Of a DNA stretch of 64,000 bases, positions 44,294 through 53,759 are shown piece by piece. This stretch comes from G965226155 sp965226155 (GTDB lineage: Bacteria > Pseudomonadota > Gammaproteobacteria > Eutrophobiales > Eutrophobiaceae): NCBI GenBank assembly GCA_965226155.1, contig OZ245331.1:124001-188000 (forward strand). The letters run 5' to 3'. The position numbers and the translations under genes were made by a program. Under the pieces are notes generated by a model that did no database searches, was not told the DNA's origin, and saw nothing but the letters and a program-made list of their open reading frames with translations. Position 1 is the stretch's first letter; every line of letters begins with the position of its first letter.

Positions 44294-45484
44294 ATGTTTG
44301 AAGCACTATCAAAATTACCTGAGGATCCCATACTCGGCTTAGCTATTGCTTATAACAATGATAAAAATCCAGCAAAGATAGATTTAGGTGCCGGCGTTTA
44401 TAAAGATGGAAAAGGTATCACACCGATATTCGAAGCAGTCAAGCGTGCCGAAGCCCTAAAACTAGAACAAGAGCAAACTAAAGCTTATACCGGTATCCAG
44501 GGTGACCCCGTATTTTGTAAAAAGATACAGTCATTAATTCTTGGTGAAGAGAATCAGATCCTAAAAGATCAGAGAACATGTGCAATTGCGAGTCCAGGTG
44601 GTTCTGGTGCTTTGCGAGTGGCCGCCGAAGTCATTAATAGCTGGCGTCCAGGTGCAAACCTGTGGGTGAGTAAACCCAGTTGGCCAAATCACATTCCCCT
44701 GTTAGGAACTGCGGGACTGACTATGGATGAGTATCCCTACTATGATCCTAAAACGCATTCCGTTCAGCATGAAGCTATGCTGGACTCAATTGCCAAGCTA
44801 GGTAAGCAGGATATCTTACTGTTACATGCCTGTTGTCATAATCCAACTGGCGCAGACATGACAATAGAACATTGGAAAGAAATTGCATCGTTGGCAGATA
44901 AAAACGGTTTTATTCCGTTTATTGATTTTGCTTACCAAGGACTTGGTGCAGGCATAGAACAAGACGCGGAGGGGTTGAGACTGATTGCTAATACAGTACC
45001 TGAAATTATCATTGCTTACTCTTGTTCCAAGAATTTCGGACTGTACCGTGACCGTATCGGCGGTCTTATAGTCATTACCGAATCTAAGCAAGTGGCCGAT
45101 GCTACTTGGTCACATATGAAAAATGTTGCACGCAGGCTTTATTCTATCCCGCCAGCTCACGGTGCAATGATAGTTGGTAATATTTTATCCGATCCAGAAT
45201 TGAAGGAAAGTTGGGAGACAGAATTAAACAAAATGTGTAAACGGATAAATGATCTCCGCTCCTTGTTTGCCAGTACTATGAAGAAGAAAGGCTCCACTCA
45301 AGATTTTAGCTTTACTGAAGCACATAACGGAATGTTTTCAATATTAGGCTTGAGTACAGATCAGGTACAAAGGCTTAAAAATGATTACAGTATCTATATG
45401 GCAAACAGCAGCCGAGTCAATATGGCGGGCGTTAGTCATGAAAATATTGACTATCTTACTAATTCTATTCTCGCAGTACTGTAA
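44294..45484 (+). CDS. Aspartate/aromatic amino acid aminotransferase
   Basis: The 396-aa PLP enzyme is of the AspC/TyrB type: IDLGAGVYKDGKGITPI, PGGSGALRVAAEVI, LHACCHNPTGADMT, PFIDFAYQGLG and the PLP lysine in YSCSKNFGLYRDRIG, then Arg in MANSSRVNMAG. It exchanges the amino group between aspartate or aromatic amino acids and 2-oxoglutarate in the cytoplasm. AspC and TyrB cannot be told apart here. It is divergent from the TolB/TPR gene, with a 195-bp gap that holds both promoters. Confidence 0.92.
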   Translation: MFEALSKLPEDPILGLAIAYNNDKNPAKIDLGAGVYKDGKGITPIFEAVKRAEALKLEQEQTKAYTGIQGDPVFCKKIQSLILGEENQILKDQRTCAIASPGGSGALRVAAEVINSWRPGANLWVSKPSWPNHIPLLGTAGLTMDEYPYYDPKTHSVQHEAMLDSIAKLGKQDILLLHACCHNPTGADMTIEHWKEIASLADKNGFIPFIDFAYQGLGAGIEQDAEGLRLIANTVPEIIIAYSCSKNFGLYRDRIGGLIVITESKQVADATWSHMKNVARRLYSIPPAHGAMIVGNILSDPELKESWETELNKMCKRINDLRSLFASTMKKKGSTQDFSFTEAHNGMFSILGLSTDQVQRLKNDYSIYMANSSRVNMAGVSHENIDYLTNSILAVL

Positions 45485-45515
45485 ACTTGCAGACACAGTA
45501 CATCGCTAATTAGTT

Positions 45516-46307
45516 TTAACTGGCTAGTAAACTTAAGGCCGATTCATGTAGCGTTTTATTTGCGGCAGCAACAATTTTGCCACCTTCGACAGCAGGCTTT
45601 CCTTGCCAATTAGTTACAATACCACCAGCGGATTCAATAATCGGTATCAATGGCACGATATCATAAGACTGCAGGCTGCCTTCAATGACTAGATCGACAA
45701 AGCCAGCCGCTAACAAACAATACCCATAGCAATCACTGCCATATCTAGAGTACTGGCAGGAGTCAGCTACCGCTTTGAACAATTTTTGATCTTTCCCTGT
45801 AGTAAACATTGATGGATGAGTACAAAACAAGTTTGCATCAGTCAAGCTCTTGGTTTGTCGTGTGTTAATCTGCTGAGTCGAACTCTCCTGTGCCCACCAT
45901 GAGCTATTAGAATCTGCAAAAAATGTTTCTTTCATCCATGGTTGATGCATTACTCCTAATAACGGATTATTATTTTCCGTCAACCCAATTAAAATTCCCC
46001 ACATTGGCGATCCAGAAATAAACGCTCTAGTACCATCTATGGGATCAATTACCCAGGTAAATTTATTACCCTTAGTCACCCCTTGCTCTTCACCCACAAT
46101 CCCATGGTCAGGAAATTTTGCGATGATCTTTTCTCTTAAAAGTTTTTCGATGCTTTGATCAGCGATAGTCACTGGATCAAAACAACTATCTGATTTGCTG
46201 GTGATATCGAGATTAGTACGGAAATAGCGAAGTGCAATTTGCCCCGCCTCTTCTGCGATTAATTTGGCAAACTCCAACATATCTTTATTATTCTTATTAG
46301 TTGACAT
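45516..46307 (-). CDS. hisN: Histidinol-phosphatase of the inositol monophosphatase family
   Basis: The 263-aa metal-dependent phosphatase has the family motifs DPVTIADQSIEKLLRE, GIVGEEQG, WVIDPIDGTRAFISGSPMWG and YDIVPLIPIIESAGGIVTNW. The TRAFISG form and the length agree with HisN-type histidinol-phosphatases, which make histidinol in histidine synthesis; inositol monophosphatases usually have TTNF at that place. No other his gene is nearby. It is convergent with the aminotransferase gene. Confidence 0.82.
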   Translation of the reverse strand: MSTNKNNKDMLEFAKLIAEEAGQIALRYFRTNLDITSKSDSCFDPVTIADQSIEKLLREKIIAKFPDHGIVGEEQGVTKGNKFTWVIDPIDGTRAFISGSPMWGILIGLTENNNPLLGVMHQPWMKETFFADSNSSWWAQESSTQQINTRQTKSLTDANLFCTHPSMFTTGKDQKLFKAVADSCQYSRYGSDCYGYCLLAAGFVDLVIEGSLQSYDIVPLIPIIESAGGIVTNWQGKPAVEGGKIVAAANKTLHESALSLLAS

Positions 46308-46403
46308 TATATTGACTACGATTAGCTAGCGTGTGCTAGCTTTTAAATAGCCTCAAAATTTGCAGATAGTAATAGGTTTTTGGCTGTTCGTTGAAATATA
46401 GGG

Positions 46404-48845
46404 TCAAGCAGCCGATTCTGGACGACTAAACTCAGTGTATTCGAAATCATCGACATTGATAACACTCATTACCTTATTATCAAACTCCCGAAGTCTCGAC
46501 GCTTCCTCCTTGTTGACTATCTCGGCTTGTTCTGCAGCATCTATTAAAGCTATGCTGAGTAGATTCGGCACCTGCTTTGATTTTACAGCGGCCTTTAGTT
46601 TCTGCAACAATGGCTCCATATCTTCCGCCAATGCCAGTATCTCATTCATTTTACCTATCGGATTATTTTCATTGGGTGTCAGGTAAACCCCGTCAATTAA
46701 CATATTTCTGGTTTCAGTATTATGTGTCACCTGATCAGCAATCGTCCTTTCCAGCTTATCTGACGGCATATGAAAATGCTCGCCCAAAGGAAACATGATG
46801 AGTTTCATTTTCCATGCAGCTGGCCGATTAGGAAGATTACGCAAAATTTCATGCATCGATACCTGATATTGATGCAGCAGATATTGACATGACCAATCAA
46901 CTACATGATTAAGCTCCTTTGGTTCTCCGAGGTCCTTATATTGTTTCAACACCATACTCAAAAGATAAAGCATGCTTAATAAATCTCCCAGGCGAGCCGA
47001 TATCATCTCACGTCTTTTTAACGATGCCTGCATGGTCATCATTGCAATATCAGCAATAACGGCAAACGCGGCACTTAATCGTGATCCGTAGCGATAATAA
47101 CGTTTCATGTAAGATGAAATCCTAACGCCTGTAAACAAAGAAAAACTTAAGGCATGGATAACGGCATGAGCGCCGTTACGATAGGCATTGGCAATATGTT
47201 TGAATAGCACATCATCAAATTCTTCTGTCGCCTGCTTCTTGTCATCCATGACGGCGAGCTGCATTTCTTTCAACACATAAGGATGACAACGAATTGCACC
47301 CTGACCGAATATCATCAGGCTACGTGTCATGATATTTGCCCCTTCAACAGTTATAGCTACGGGAGCAGATTCGTACGCTGCTGAGAGTGTATTATTAGGA
47401 CCCTTCATAACGGCCTTACCACCTTGAATGTCCATGGCATCGATAGTGGCGCGTCTAGACATTTCTGTGCAGTGATATTTAAGTATCGAGGCTGGAACAG
47501 CAGGCTTAGCACCTCTAGATATCGCCATAGCGGTCTGTATAGTCGCCGCGTTTATTATGAAACTGAACCCGGCCATTCTGGCAATGGGTTTTTGTATCCC
47601 CTCAAATTCTGCAATAGGCAAGTTAAACTGCCGACGGATCCTGGCATAGGCAGTGGTACTCGCAAGGGAATTTTTGGCGATGGAATTTGATATTGAAGGC
47701 AAACTGATACATCTACCTGTAGACAAACACTCCACCAACATACGCCATCCATGACCAGCCATTTCCTTACCGCCGATAATAAAATCAAGCGGGACGAAGA
47801 TGTCTGTGCCTTGGATGGGCCCGTTGTGGAAGGGATCGCCAATAGGATAATGTCGCCGCCCTATCTTCAAACCCGGTGTCTGCCTAGGGATCAGTGCACA
47901 AGTAATACCGTGTTCATCGACGTTGCCGATCAAGTGGTCAGGATCTTCCAGTTTAAAGGCGAGGCCAACGAGAGTTGCCAGTGGGGCCAATGTGATATAG
48001 CGCTTGTCGATATTCAACTTCATACCAACAATTTCCTTGCCTTCCCATGTTCCCTTACACACCACACCGGTGTCCGGTATCGAGGTCGCATCTGATCCTG
48101 CAAGGGGTGCAGTAAGCGCAAAACAGGGGATGTCTTCGCCTGATGCAAGTCGCGGTAAAAAATGGTTTTTCTGTTGTTCGGTCCCATATTTAACGAGCAG
48201 TTCACCCGGACCGAGTGAATTGGGAACACTGATAAAAAGTCCAATTACACCACCGGCACTGAATAACTTGTTTAATACCATTACCTGCGCCACTGGGGAT
48301 AGATCCAATCCACCGAATTCCTTTGGGATAATTAGCCCGAGAAATTTATTCTTCTTGATGAAATCAACAATGTCGTCAGGAATATCGGCATGTTTAAAAT
48401 TAATATCCCATGTATTTACCATACTGCAGAGCTGTTCTACCGGACCATCTAAAAAAGCTTGCTCATCTTGGGTCAATTCCGGCTTAGGCATGGCCAATAA
48501 TTTTTGCCATTCTGGATTGCCCGTAAATAAATCACCTTCCCACCAGACCGTCCCAGCATCAATTGCGACTTGCTCGGTCTCAGATACAGAAGGTAATACT
48601 TTTCTGTACCAAGAAAACAGTGGTGCTGAAACCCATGACCTTCTTATATTATCAATAGAAAGTAGAATGAATAGGACTGCGGTAAATAACAGTATCGCTG
48701 ATGCAATAACCGATAGTGTTCCAAATACCATGAAAATCAGGAAGAGTATGCTGCTAGCAAGAGCGATAATTTTTGAATTTGCTCGGAAAAAAGCCAGCAG
48801 TGTCGCACCGACTATATATACAAACACTAACATCAATATGTTCAC
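46404..48845 (-). CDS. fadE: Acyl-CoA dehydrogenase FadE
   Basis: The 813-aa protein equals E. coli FadE (814 aa) in size and layout: two N-terminal hydrophobic segments (MNILMLVFVYIVGATLLAFF, IIALASSILFLIFMVFGT), then PEWQKLLAMPKPELTQDEQA, the FAD-binding dehydrogenase core (CFALTAPLAGSDATSIPD, RHYPIGDPFHNGPIQG) and a C-terminal helical domain (IMTRSLMIFGQGAIRCHPYV). It performs the first step of fatty acid beta-oxidation at the inner membrane. It stands alone, divergent from the envelope cluster. Confidence 0.95.
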   Translation of the reverse strand: MNILMLVFVYIVGATLLAFFRANSKIIALASSILFLIFMVFGTLSVIASAILLFTAVLFILLSIDNIRRSWVSAPLFSWYRKVLPSVSETEQVAIDAGTVWWEGDLFTGNPEWQKLLAMPKPELTQDEQAFLDGPVEQLCSMVNTWDINFKHADIPDDIVDFIKKNKFLGLIIPKEFGGLDLSPVAQVMVLNKLFSAGGVIGLFISVPNSLGPGELLVKYGTEQQKNHFLPRLASGEDIPCFALTAPLAGSDATSIPDTGVVCKGTWEGKEIVGMKLNIDKRYITLAPLATLVGLAFKLEDPDHLIGNVDEHGITCALIPRQTPGLKIGRRHYPIGDPFHNGPIQGTDIFVPLDFIIGGKEMAGHGWRMLVECLSTGRCISLPSISNSIAKNSLASTTAYARIRRQFNLPIAEFEGIQKPIARMAGFSFIINAATIQTAMAISRGAKPAVPASILKYHCTEMSRRATIDAMDIQGGKAVMKGPNNTLSAAYESAPVAITVEGANIMTRSLMIFGQGAIRCHPYVLKEMQLAVMDDKKQATEEFDDVLFKHIANAYRNGAHAVIHALSFSLFTGVRISSYMKRYYRYGSRLSAAFAVIADIAMMTMQASLKRREMISARLGDLLSMLYLLSMVLKQYKDLGEPKELNHVVDWSCQYLLHQYQVSMHEILRNLPNRPAAWKMKLIMFPLGEHFHMPSDKLERTIADQVTHNTETRNMLIDGVYLTPNENNPIGKMNEILALAEDMEPLLQKLKAAVKSKQVPNLLSIALIDAAEQAEIVNKEEASRLREFDNKVMSVINVDDFEYTEFSRPESAA

Positions 48846-49123
48846 AGTATGTTATCTCCGGTAAATCCTGCTTTTTTGCTGGGCAACTGAAATTATATAG
48901 CTGTAACTACGTGCACCGCAATTCATCAACTATCACAGCATTATCCATATAAATCAGGATAAGTACATGAATTTTAAGAATTTTATTAAGAAACATGGAT
49001 GAAAAACCCGTTTTTGATAAATTTTATAGAAGCTTATTTCAGGATTACCGGAACAAGCAACTGCGAGTATAATCAAACAGGTAAGGTTAAAATCAACTAA
49101 TCAAAAACAGCAAGACTAAAATA

Positions 49124-50530
49124 ATGACACTTCTTTTAAGGACACTTTTTATACTATCAGTACTTACTCTCCCATGGGGTACAAGTACGTTGGTTTTTGC
49201 TGTTCCAGGCTCGTCGAATGATGGACAGATCGAAACACATGCTGACAATAGAAATGAAAGTAGCGACCAAGAGCAGTTTTCTCAAACCGAAACGAATAAA
49301 GCTATTGAACGCTACATCGAACAAATCAAGCTGCTTGAATCTGAATATGGTGCTTACAATATTGATCTAAGCGAAAGTTTAACTGGGTTGGGAATGGCAT
49401 ATATCAGCTTAGGAAATTACAACGACGCTCTTGACGTTTATTCTCGTGCATTGCATATCAACCGTGTCAATAACGGATTAGAAAATTTAGGCCAGATTGC
49501 GACATTGGAACGTATGATAGAAGTGAATGGTAAAAAAGGAGATTGGGGGAGTGCAGCTAAAAATTATGATTATCTTTTATGGCTATATAACCGTAATTAT
49601 GAAAGAAACGACCCAGACCTGATACCAATTCTCTATCGTGCTGCTAATTGGAGTCTAGAGACCTATGAAAACCTACCTGGCAATAACTCAACCTCTTTTC
49701 TATTAAAAGCAGCCTATTTATTCAACGAAATTATTAATATGATACTTATCACCAAAGGAATAAATGACCCCCAACTAATTACTGCCTTATACGGAATAGC
49801 GAATACGAATGTACAATTAATTAGACCCTATGGAAAAATTAATCTTAATAATATTAATTTATTCACGGGATCATCTGGCAATCTATTACCGAGAAATTTC
49901 GCGGGTGTTAGTCAGAGTCGAAATGCTACAGTCAATGACATAAACCGCTCCATACCAGGACTCTCTAGGTATGATCAACAGAAGTTATCAAATTTATTGA
50001 GACGGCAGGAAGATGCAAACAATTTAATCACAGATAGCTACAGAAGTGGCAAGAATGCATTACTGCGTATTGTGGATATCTACGAAAACAATCCATCTCT
50101 TCCCAAAGAATCTTACGCTGAGGCACTCACTCATTTAGGTGACTGGTATTTAAGGTTTAGAAAAGGAAATACCGCCATAGAATATTATCAAAAAGCCCAT
50201 GATGTCCTGACGCAGAATGAATTGAATAGCAGATATATAGATCATCTATTCGGCAAACCCCAATTACTCGATGCTATAGATTATGACACAGGGCAAAAAC
50301 AGAAAGACCAAGAAAAATTTCTTGAGGGATCTAGCTTCGCTGAACTCAAATTCGATGTGTCCGAATCTGGCTCCGTTAGAAAAATTGAAATAATCAAAAC
50401 CGATCCTGACAACGTTTCATTTCGACGTATGGTCAAGGATAGAATTAGATTCACTCCTTTCCGTCCACGATTTGAGGATGGTAAACCTGTTAGCACTTCA
50501 GACGTTAAGATGTTATATAGATTTAAATAA
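49124..50530 (+). CDS. Secreted TPR protein with TonB-like C-terminal domain
   Basis: The 468-aa protein has a signal peptide (about 1-26, ending LVFA) and TPR-like repeats at about 70-130 (YISLGNYNDALDVYSRALHI) and 330-370 (GNTAIEYYQKAHDVL). The C-terminal 65 residues match the TonB_C fold: FAELKFDVSESGSVRKIEII, MVKDRIRFTPFRPRF, DGKPVSTSDVKMLYRF. In TonB this domain touches outer-membrane partners and is driven by ExbB/ExbD. Here there is no N-terminal anchor once the signal is cut, so the domain probably acts as a periplasmic docking module. First gene of the envelope cluster that also encodes an ExbB/TolQ-like channel. Confidence 0.75.
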   Translation: MTLLLRTLFILSVLTLPWGTSTLVFAVPGSSNDGQIETHADNRNESSDQEQFSQTETNKAIERYIEQIKLLESEYGAYNIDLSESLTGLGMAYISLGNYNDALDVYSRALHINRVNNGLENLGQIATLERMIEVNGKKGDWGSAAKNYDYLLWLYNRNYERNDPDLIPILYRAANWSLETYENLPGNNSTSFLLKAAYLFNEIINMILITKGINDPQLITALYGIANTNVQLIRPYGKINLNNINLFTGSSGNLLPRNFAGVSQSRNATVNDINRSIPGLSRYDQQKLSNLLRRQEDANNLITDSYRSGKNALLRIVDIYENNPSLPKESYAEALTHLGDWYLRFRKGNTAIEYYQKAHDVLTQNELNSRYIDHLFGKPQLLDAIDYDTGQKQKDQEKFLEGSSFAELKFDVSESGSVRKIEIIKTDPDNVSFRRMVKDRIRFTPFRPRFEDGKPVSTSDVKMLYRFK

Positions 50531-50600
50531 TCCTCTCAGAAAAATGAACCTCAGATATAAAATGACTGTAATTAGTGTAACGTTAAGAGAATCTGCTACC

Positions 50601-51389
50601 ATGCTGGTTCGGCTTATCACCCTTTTCAGCCTATTACTGGCTTCTGCTTGCCTGACACAGTCCAGCAAATCCTCGACTGGGATACCCACTTCATCCCCAG
50701 CATCAATTCCGAGTTCCTCGACGTCATCAACCTCATCTACGAGTAGTCCTAGCATGTCGCAAGAGACCACTGCTGGTAACAAAACTTCTAGTGAAAAGGG
50801 TAGTCAGGTATCGGACTCTTCCAGTTCAAATGGTGATCAAAACCAAGAAGAGAAAACAGATGATCAAATACTTGCCGAGGCATTGGATGCATTCGACAAT
50901 AAAATGAAATCCAGTGATCAACAATCCAATACTCAAAATTCCGTGTCTCAAACATCAGCAGCTGGAAACAACAGTAATAGCTCTGAGGCATTGACAGATG
51001 GAGAAAAATTGCAGCGTCAAAACCAGCAACTGTCCGATAAATTTAGCAAATTCGATAGTATGATACTGGCTGAACGTGAAAAAGCAGAAGAAAAGAACAA
51101 CAAGGAAGGTAGCGGTTACGGCAATTTGGATAGTGGATTTATAGATGATGAACCCACTGGAGATGAACCATTACAGACTGCCATGACCAATGAAGCCCCT
51201 AGAGGATCACCGGGGTTTGATTCAACGATCCAGACTGAATCTCGACCCGACATACCACCAGACATCCCAAGTGCTGAAGGCGATGACATTATTGCCAGGC
51301 AACTTCGTGAAGCCGCAACTAAAGAAAAGGATCCGGATTTGAGAGCCAAACTTTGGGATGAATATCGAAAATATAAAAAAGGAGCCTGA
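50601..51389 (+). CDS. Ser/Thr-rich lipoprotein
   Basis: About 262 aa from the ATG at 50601. The leader MLVRLITLFSLLLASAC has a lipobox (LASAC), so the mature Cys is residue 17; an upstream in-frame ATG at 50472 overlaps the previous gene and would bury the leader. A Ser/Thr linker (about 20-60) is followed by a charged helical region and an acidic Gly/Pro-rich part. The C-terminus is helical (DDIIARQLREAATKEKDPDL). No enzyme motif is seen. It probably lies at the outer membrane as an extended tether of the cluster's machine. IS30 copy C begins 15 bases after the stop. Confidence 0.65.
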   Translation: MLVRLITLFSLLLASACLTQSSKSSTGIPTSSPASIPSSSTSSTSSTSSPSMSQETTAGNKTSSEKGSQVSDSSSSNGDQNQEEKTDDQILAEALDAFDNKMKSSDQQSNTQNSVSQTSAAGNNSNSSEALTDGEKLQRQNQQLSDKFSKFDSMILAEREKAEEKNNKEGSGYGNLDSGFIDDEPTGDEPLQTAMTNEAPRGSPGFDSTIQTESRPDIPPDIPSAEGDDIIARQLREAATKEKDPDLRAKLWDEYRKYKKGA

Positions 51390-51404
51390 CAGGTAAATTA
51401 ATAT

Positions 51405-52472
51405 CGTGAATTCAATTTGCAAGTGCAACTCAATTAGGTGGCACGAACGGCAAGCTGCGGTAGCATCCTTACCTTTCGTTCCAGCAAGAAAGAGAGGCAC
51501 AGATGAGACACTACACACAGCTTACCGAGCATCAACGTTACCAGATTTACGCCCTGATGAAAGCAGGACATACACAAACGGAGATAGCCGCCTTGATAGG
51601 CGTGCATAAATCTACTATTAGCCGTGAACTCAGACGCAACCGTGGCTTGAGAGGCTATCGACCCCGCCAAGCTCAGTTGCTCCGGCAAGCGCGTCGAGAA
51701 GCCAGCCAACAACAGCGACTCACCACGACCTTGTGGGAGCGAGTAGAGGTCTGGCTGCGGGACGAATGGAGTCCTGAGCAAATCAGTGACTGGTTGCTTA
51801 AACGAGAAGGTATCGCTCTGAGTCATGAATGGATCTATCACTACATATACCAGGACAAGGCAGACGGCGGTGAGCTGTACCGGTACTTGCGTTGCCAGAA
51901 GAAACGAAAGAAGCGTTATGGTAGTTATCAACGTCGTGGGGTTCTGGTGAATCAGATCAGCATTGATAAGCGTCCCGCCATTGTGAACAGGAAGACACGC
52001 ATCGGTGACTGGGAAGTGGACACCGTCATCGGCAAAGGCCATCGACAGGCGCTGGTCACCTTGAGCGAGCGCAAGTCGATGTACACCTTGATTGCACAGG
52101 TGAAACAACGAACTGCCTCTGCCGTCAGGCAAGCTATCGTGCGATTGTTGTCTAATATGAAGGCGTCGGTTCACACGATCACCTCGGATAATGGAAAAGA
52201 ATTTGCTGAGCATGAGGTTATTGCTCAACAATTGAACGCGGGGTTCTATTTTGCACATCCTTATGCCTCCTGGGAACGGGATTTAAATGAAAATATCAAT
52301 GGTCTCATTCGACAGTACTTCCCAAAGAAAATGGACTCCAGCACGATTACACAAAAGCAGTTAAACTTGGTCATGAAAAAACTCAATCACCGTCCCAGAA
52401 AAACACTTAATTCAAAAACACCACATGAAGTCTTTTTTAACATCAACGTTGCACTTCAAAGTTGAATCCGCG
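51405..52472 (+). mobile_element. IS30-family element, copy C (1068 bp)
   Basis: Same ends and gene as copy A, same orientation as the cluster. The left end follows the lipoprotein gene; the right end is two bases ahead of the ATG of the next lipoprotein gene. An exact 3-bp duplication is not clear: TAT is on the left, and on the right TAT appears only after one extra C. Confidence 0.9.
51503..52465 (+). CDS. IS30-family transposase, copy C
   Basis: An intact 320-aa copy with the helix-turn-helix (VHKSTISRELRRN) and the DDE residues in DWEVDTVIGKG, ITSDNGKEF and LNENINGLIRQ. It differs from copy A at a few residues (HYTQ for HYAQ, KQRTAS for KRRTAS). It is closer to copy B than to copy A in the middle, for example NQISIDKRPAIVNRKTRIGD in both. 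Confidence 0.95.
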   Translation: MRHYTQLTEHQRYQIYALMKAGHTQTEIAALIGVHKSTISRELRRNRGLRGYRPRQAQLLRQARREASQQQRLTTTLWERVEVWLRDEWSPEQISDWLLKREGIALSHEWIYHYIYQDKADGGELYRYLRCQKKRKKRYGSYQRRGVLVNQISIDKRPAIVNRKTRIGDWEVDTVIGKGHRQALVTLSERKSMYTLIAQVKQRTASAVRQAIVRLLSNMKASVHTITSDNGKEFAEHEVIAQQLNAGFYFAHPYASWERDLNENINGLIRQYFPKKMDSSTITQKQLNLVMKKLNHRPRKTLNSKTPHEVFFNINVALQS

Positions 52473-52474
52473 CT

Positions 52475-53659
52475 ATGATGAAATCGCGACTTTATTTACT
52501 AATCACTATCCTTGGTCTGATATTGGCAGGTTGCAGCAGCACAAGAGTGAGAACCGCAAATCCAGTCGAGATAGTCGAGGCCCCGATGGTTATCCCAGAA
52601 GACCAGTTACTGGATGTGGGTATTGGTATATTCAATCCTGGGGTGGATGCTCTCAGTAAAACTGAACCCGGTGAATCGCTAAATATACGTGAAGCCGAAG
52701 CACGATTCATGCCCCATGTATTAAGAGACACACTGCAAAATACTGGCAACTGGGGCATGGTTAGGATTATCCCTAATCGGCAGAGTGAAATGGATGTCTG
52801 GGTCGATGCAGAAATCTTAAGATCAGATGGTTCAACACTTGAATTACAAGTCACAGTCGAAGACTCCAGTGGAAAGAGATGGTACAGCAAACGTTATTCA
52901 GGTGATGCAAGCTCATACTCATATAATAGATCAGTAGCGAAACGCACCGAACTTTTCCAAGGTGTCTATAACAAAATAACCAACGACATGTTAGCCTTTT
53001 ATGGACAACTTGATGCCGTGGAGATTGCTACAATTCGGCTAATTACCGAGTTGAAATTTGCAAAGCAATTTTCAGAACAGGCTTTCGGCGAACATCTTGC
53101 TACTAACAGGCAGGGAAATCTATACATCACCCGACTTCCAGCCGATGATGATCCAATCTTACAGAGAGTCAGGCAAATTCGACAAAGAGATTATACATTC
53201 GTTGACACTATGCAGGACTACTATGACGGCTTTTATAGAGTTATGGATTTACCTTATCTTGAGTGGCGTAAGGCTTTTTACGAGGAAGGCGAAGCCCTGC
53301 GTGAAGTACAAGCCCAATCCAACCAACGGTTAGTTGGAGGGGCGTTGGCCGTATTGGCTGGAATACTGGCACAGGGTAGCGGTAGTGACATCACAAGAGC
53401 TGCCGGAGCAGTTGGGATAGGAGCAGGTGCTGGCGTTTTTATGAGTGGGCTCAACAAACGTGAAGAAGCTAAGATTCATGCAGAAGCGCTGATAGAAATT
53501 TCCAATTCGCTAGACGCGGAAATAGAGCCGCATTCAATAGAACTCGAGGAACGCTCTGTGACACTCACAGGGTCAGTCAACGATCAGTACGGACAATGGA
53601 AACAAATATTGAAAGAAATCTACGAAACCGAAACGGGCGCAACAAATCCAGCATTGTAG
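52475..53659 (+). CDS. Lipoprotein of the envelope cluster
   Basis: The 394-aa protein starts MMKSRLYLLITILGLILAGC, a lipoprotein leader with LAGC. The mature protein has an N-terminal beta-rich domain (DQLLDVGIGIFNPGVDAL; MDVWVDAEILRSDGSTLELQ), a helical middle (MQDYYDGFYRVMDLPYLEWR), a Gly/Ala-rich stretch near 283-325 that could insert in or lie on a membrane (GGALAVLAGILAQGSGSD), and a helical tail. I do not recognise the family. The IS30 right end abuts the start codon and no ribosome site is visible, so translation may depend on an unusual context. Likely an outer-membrane component of the machine. Confidence 0.7.
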   Translation: MMKSRLYLLITILGLILAGCSSTRVRTANPVEIVEAPMVIPEDQLLDVGIGIFNPGVDALSKTEPGESLNIREAEARFMPHVLRDTLQNTGNWGMVRIIPNRQSEMDVWVDAEILRSDGSTLELQVTVEDSSGKRWYSKRYSGDASSYSYNRSVAKRTELFQGVYNKITNDMLAFYGQLDAVEIATIRLITELKFAKQFSEQAFGEHLATNRQGNLYITRLPADDDPILQRVRQIRQRDYTFVDTMQDYYDGFYRVMDLPYLEWRKAFYEEGEALREVQAQSNQRLVGGALAVLAGILAQGSGSDITRAAGAVGIGAGAGVFMSGLNKREEAKIHAEALIEISNSLDAEIEPHSIELEERSVTLTGSVNDQYGQWKQILKEIYETETGATNPAL

Positions 53660-53759
53660 CTGTAAGCACCCTCATTAACAAACACCGACTTAACAAGTCT
53701 GAATTCAATTTCAATCAGTCAATGATCTATGTGATGCTTGAAAAACTTTGAGTATTGAC

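Noticed and set aside
48004..48864. 286-codon plus-strand frame across fadE
   Set aside because: Antisense shadow; fadE has full family length and motifs.
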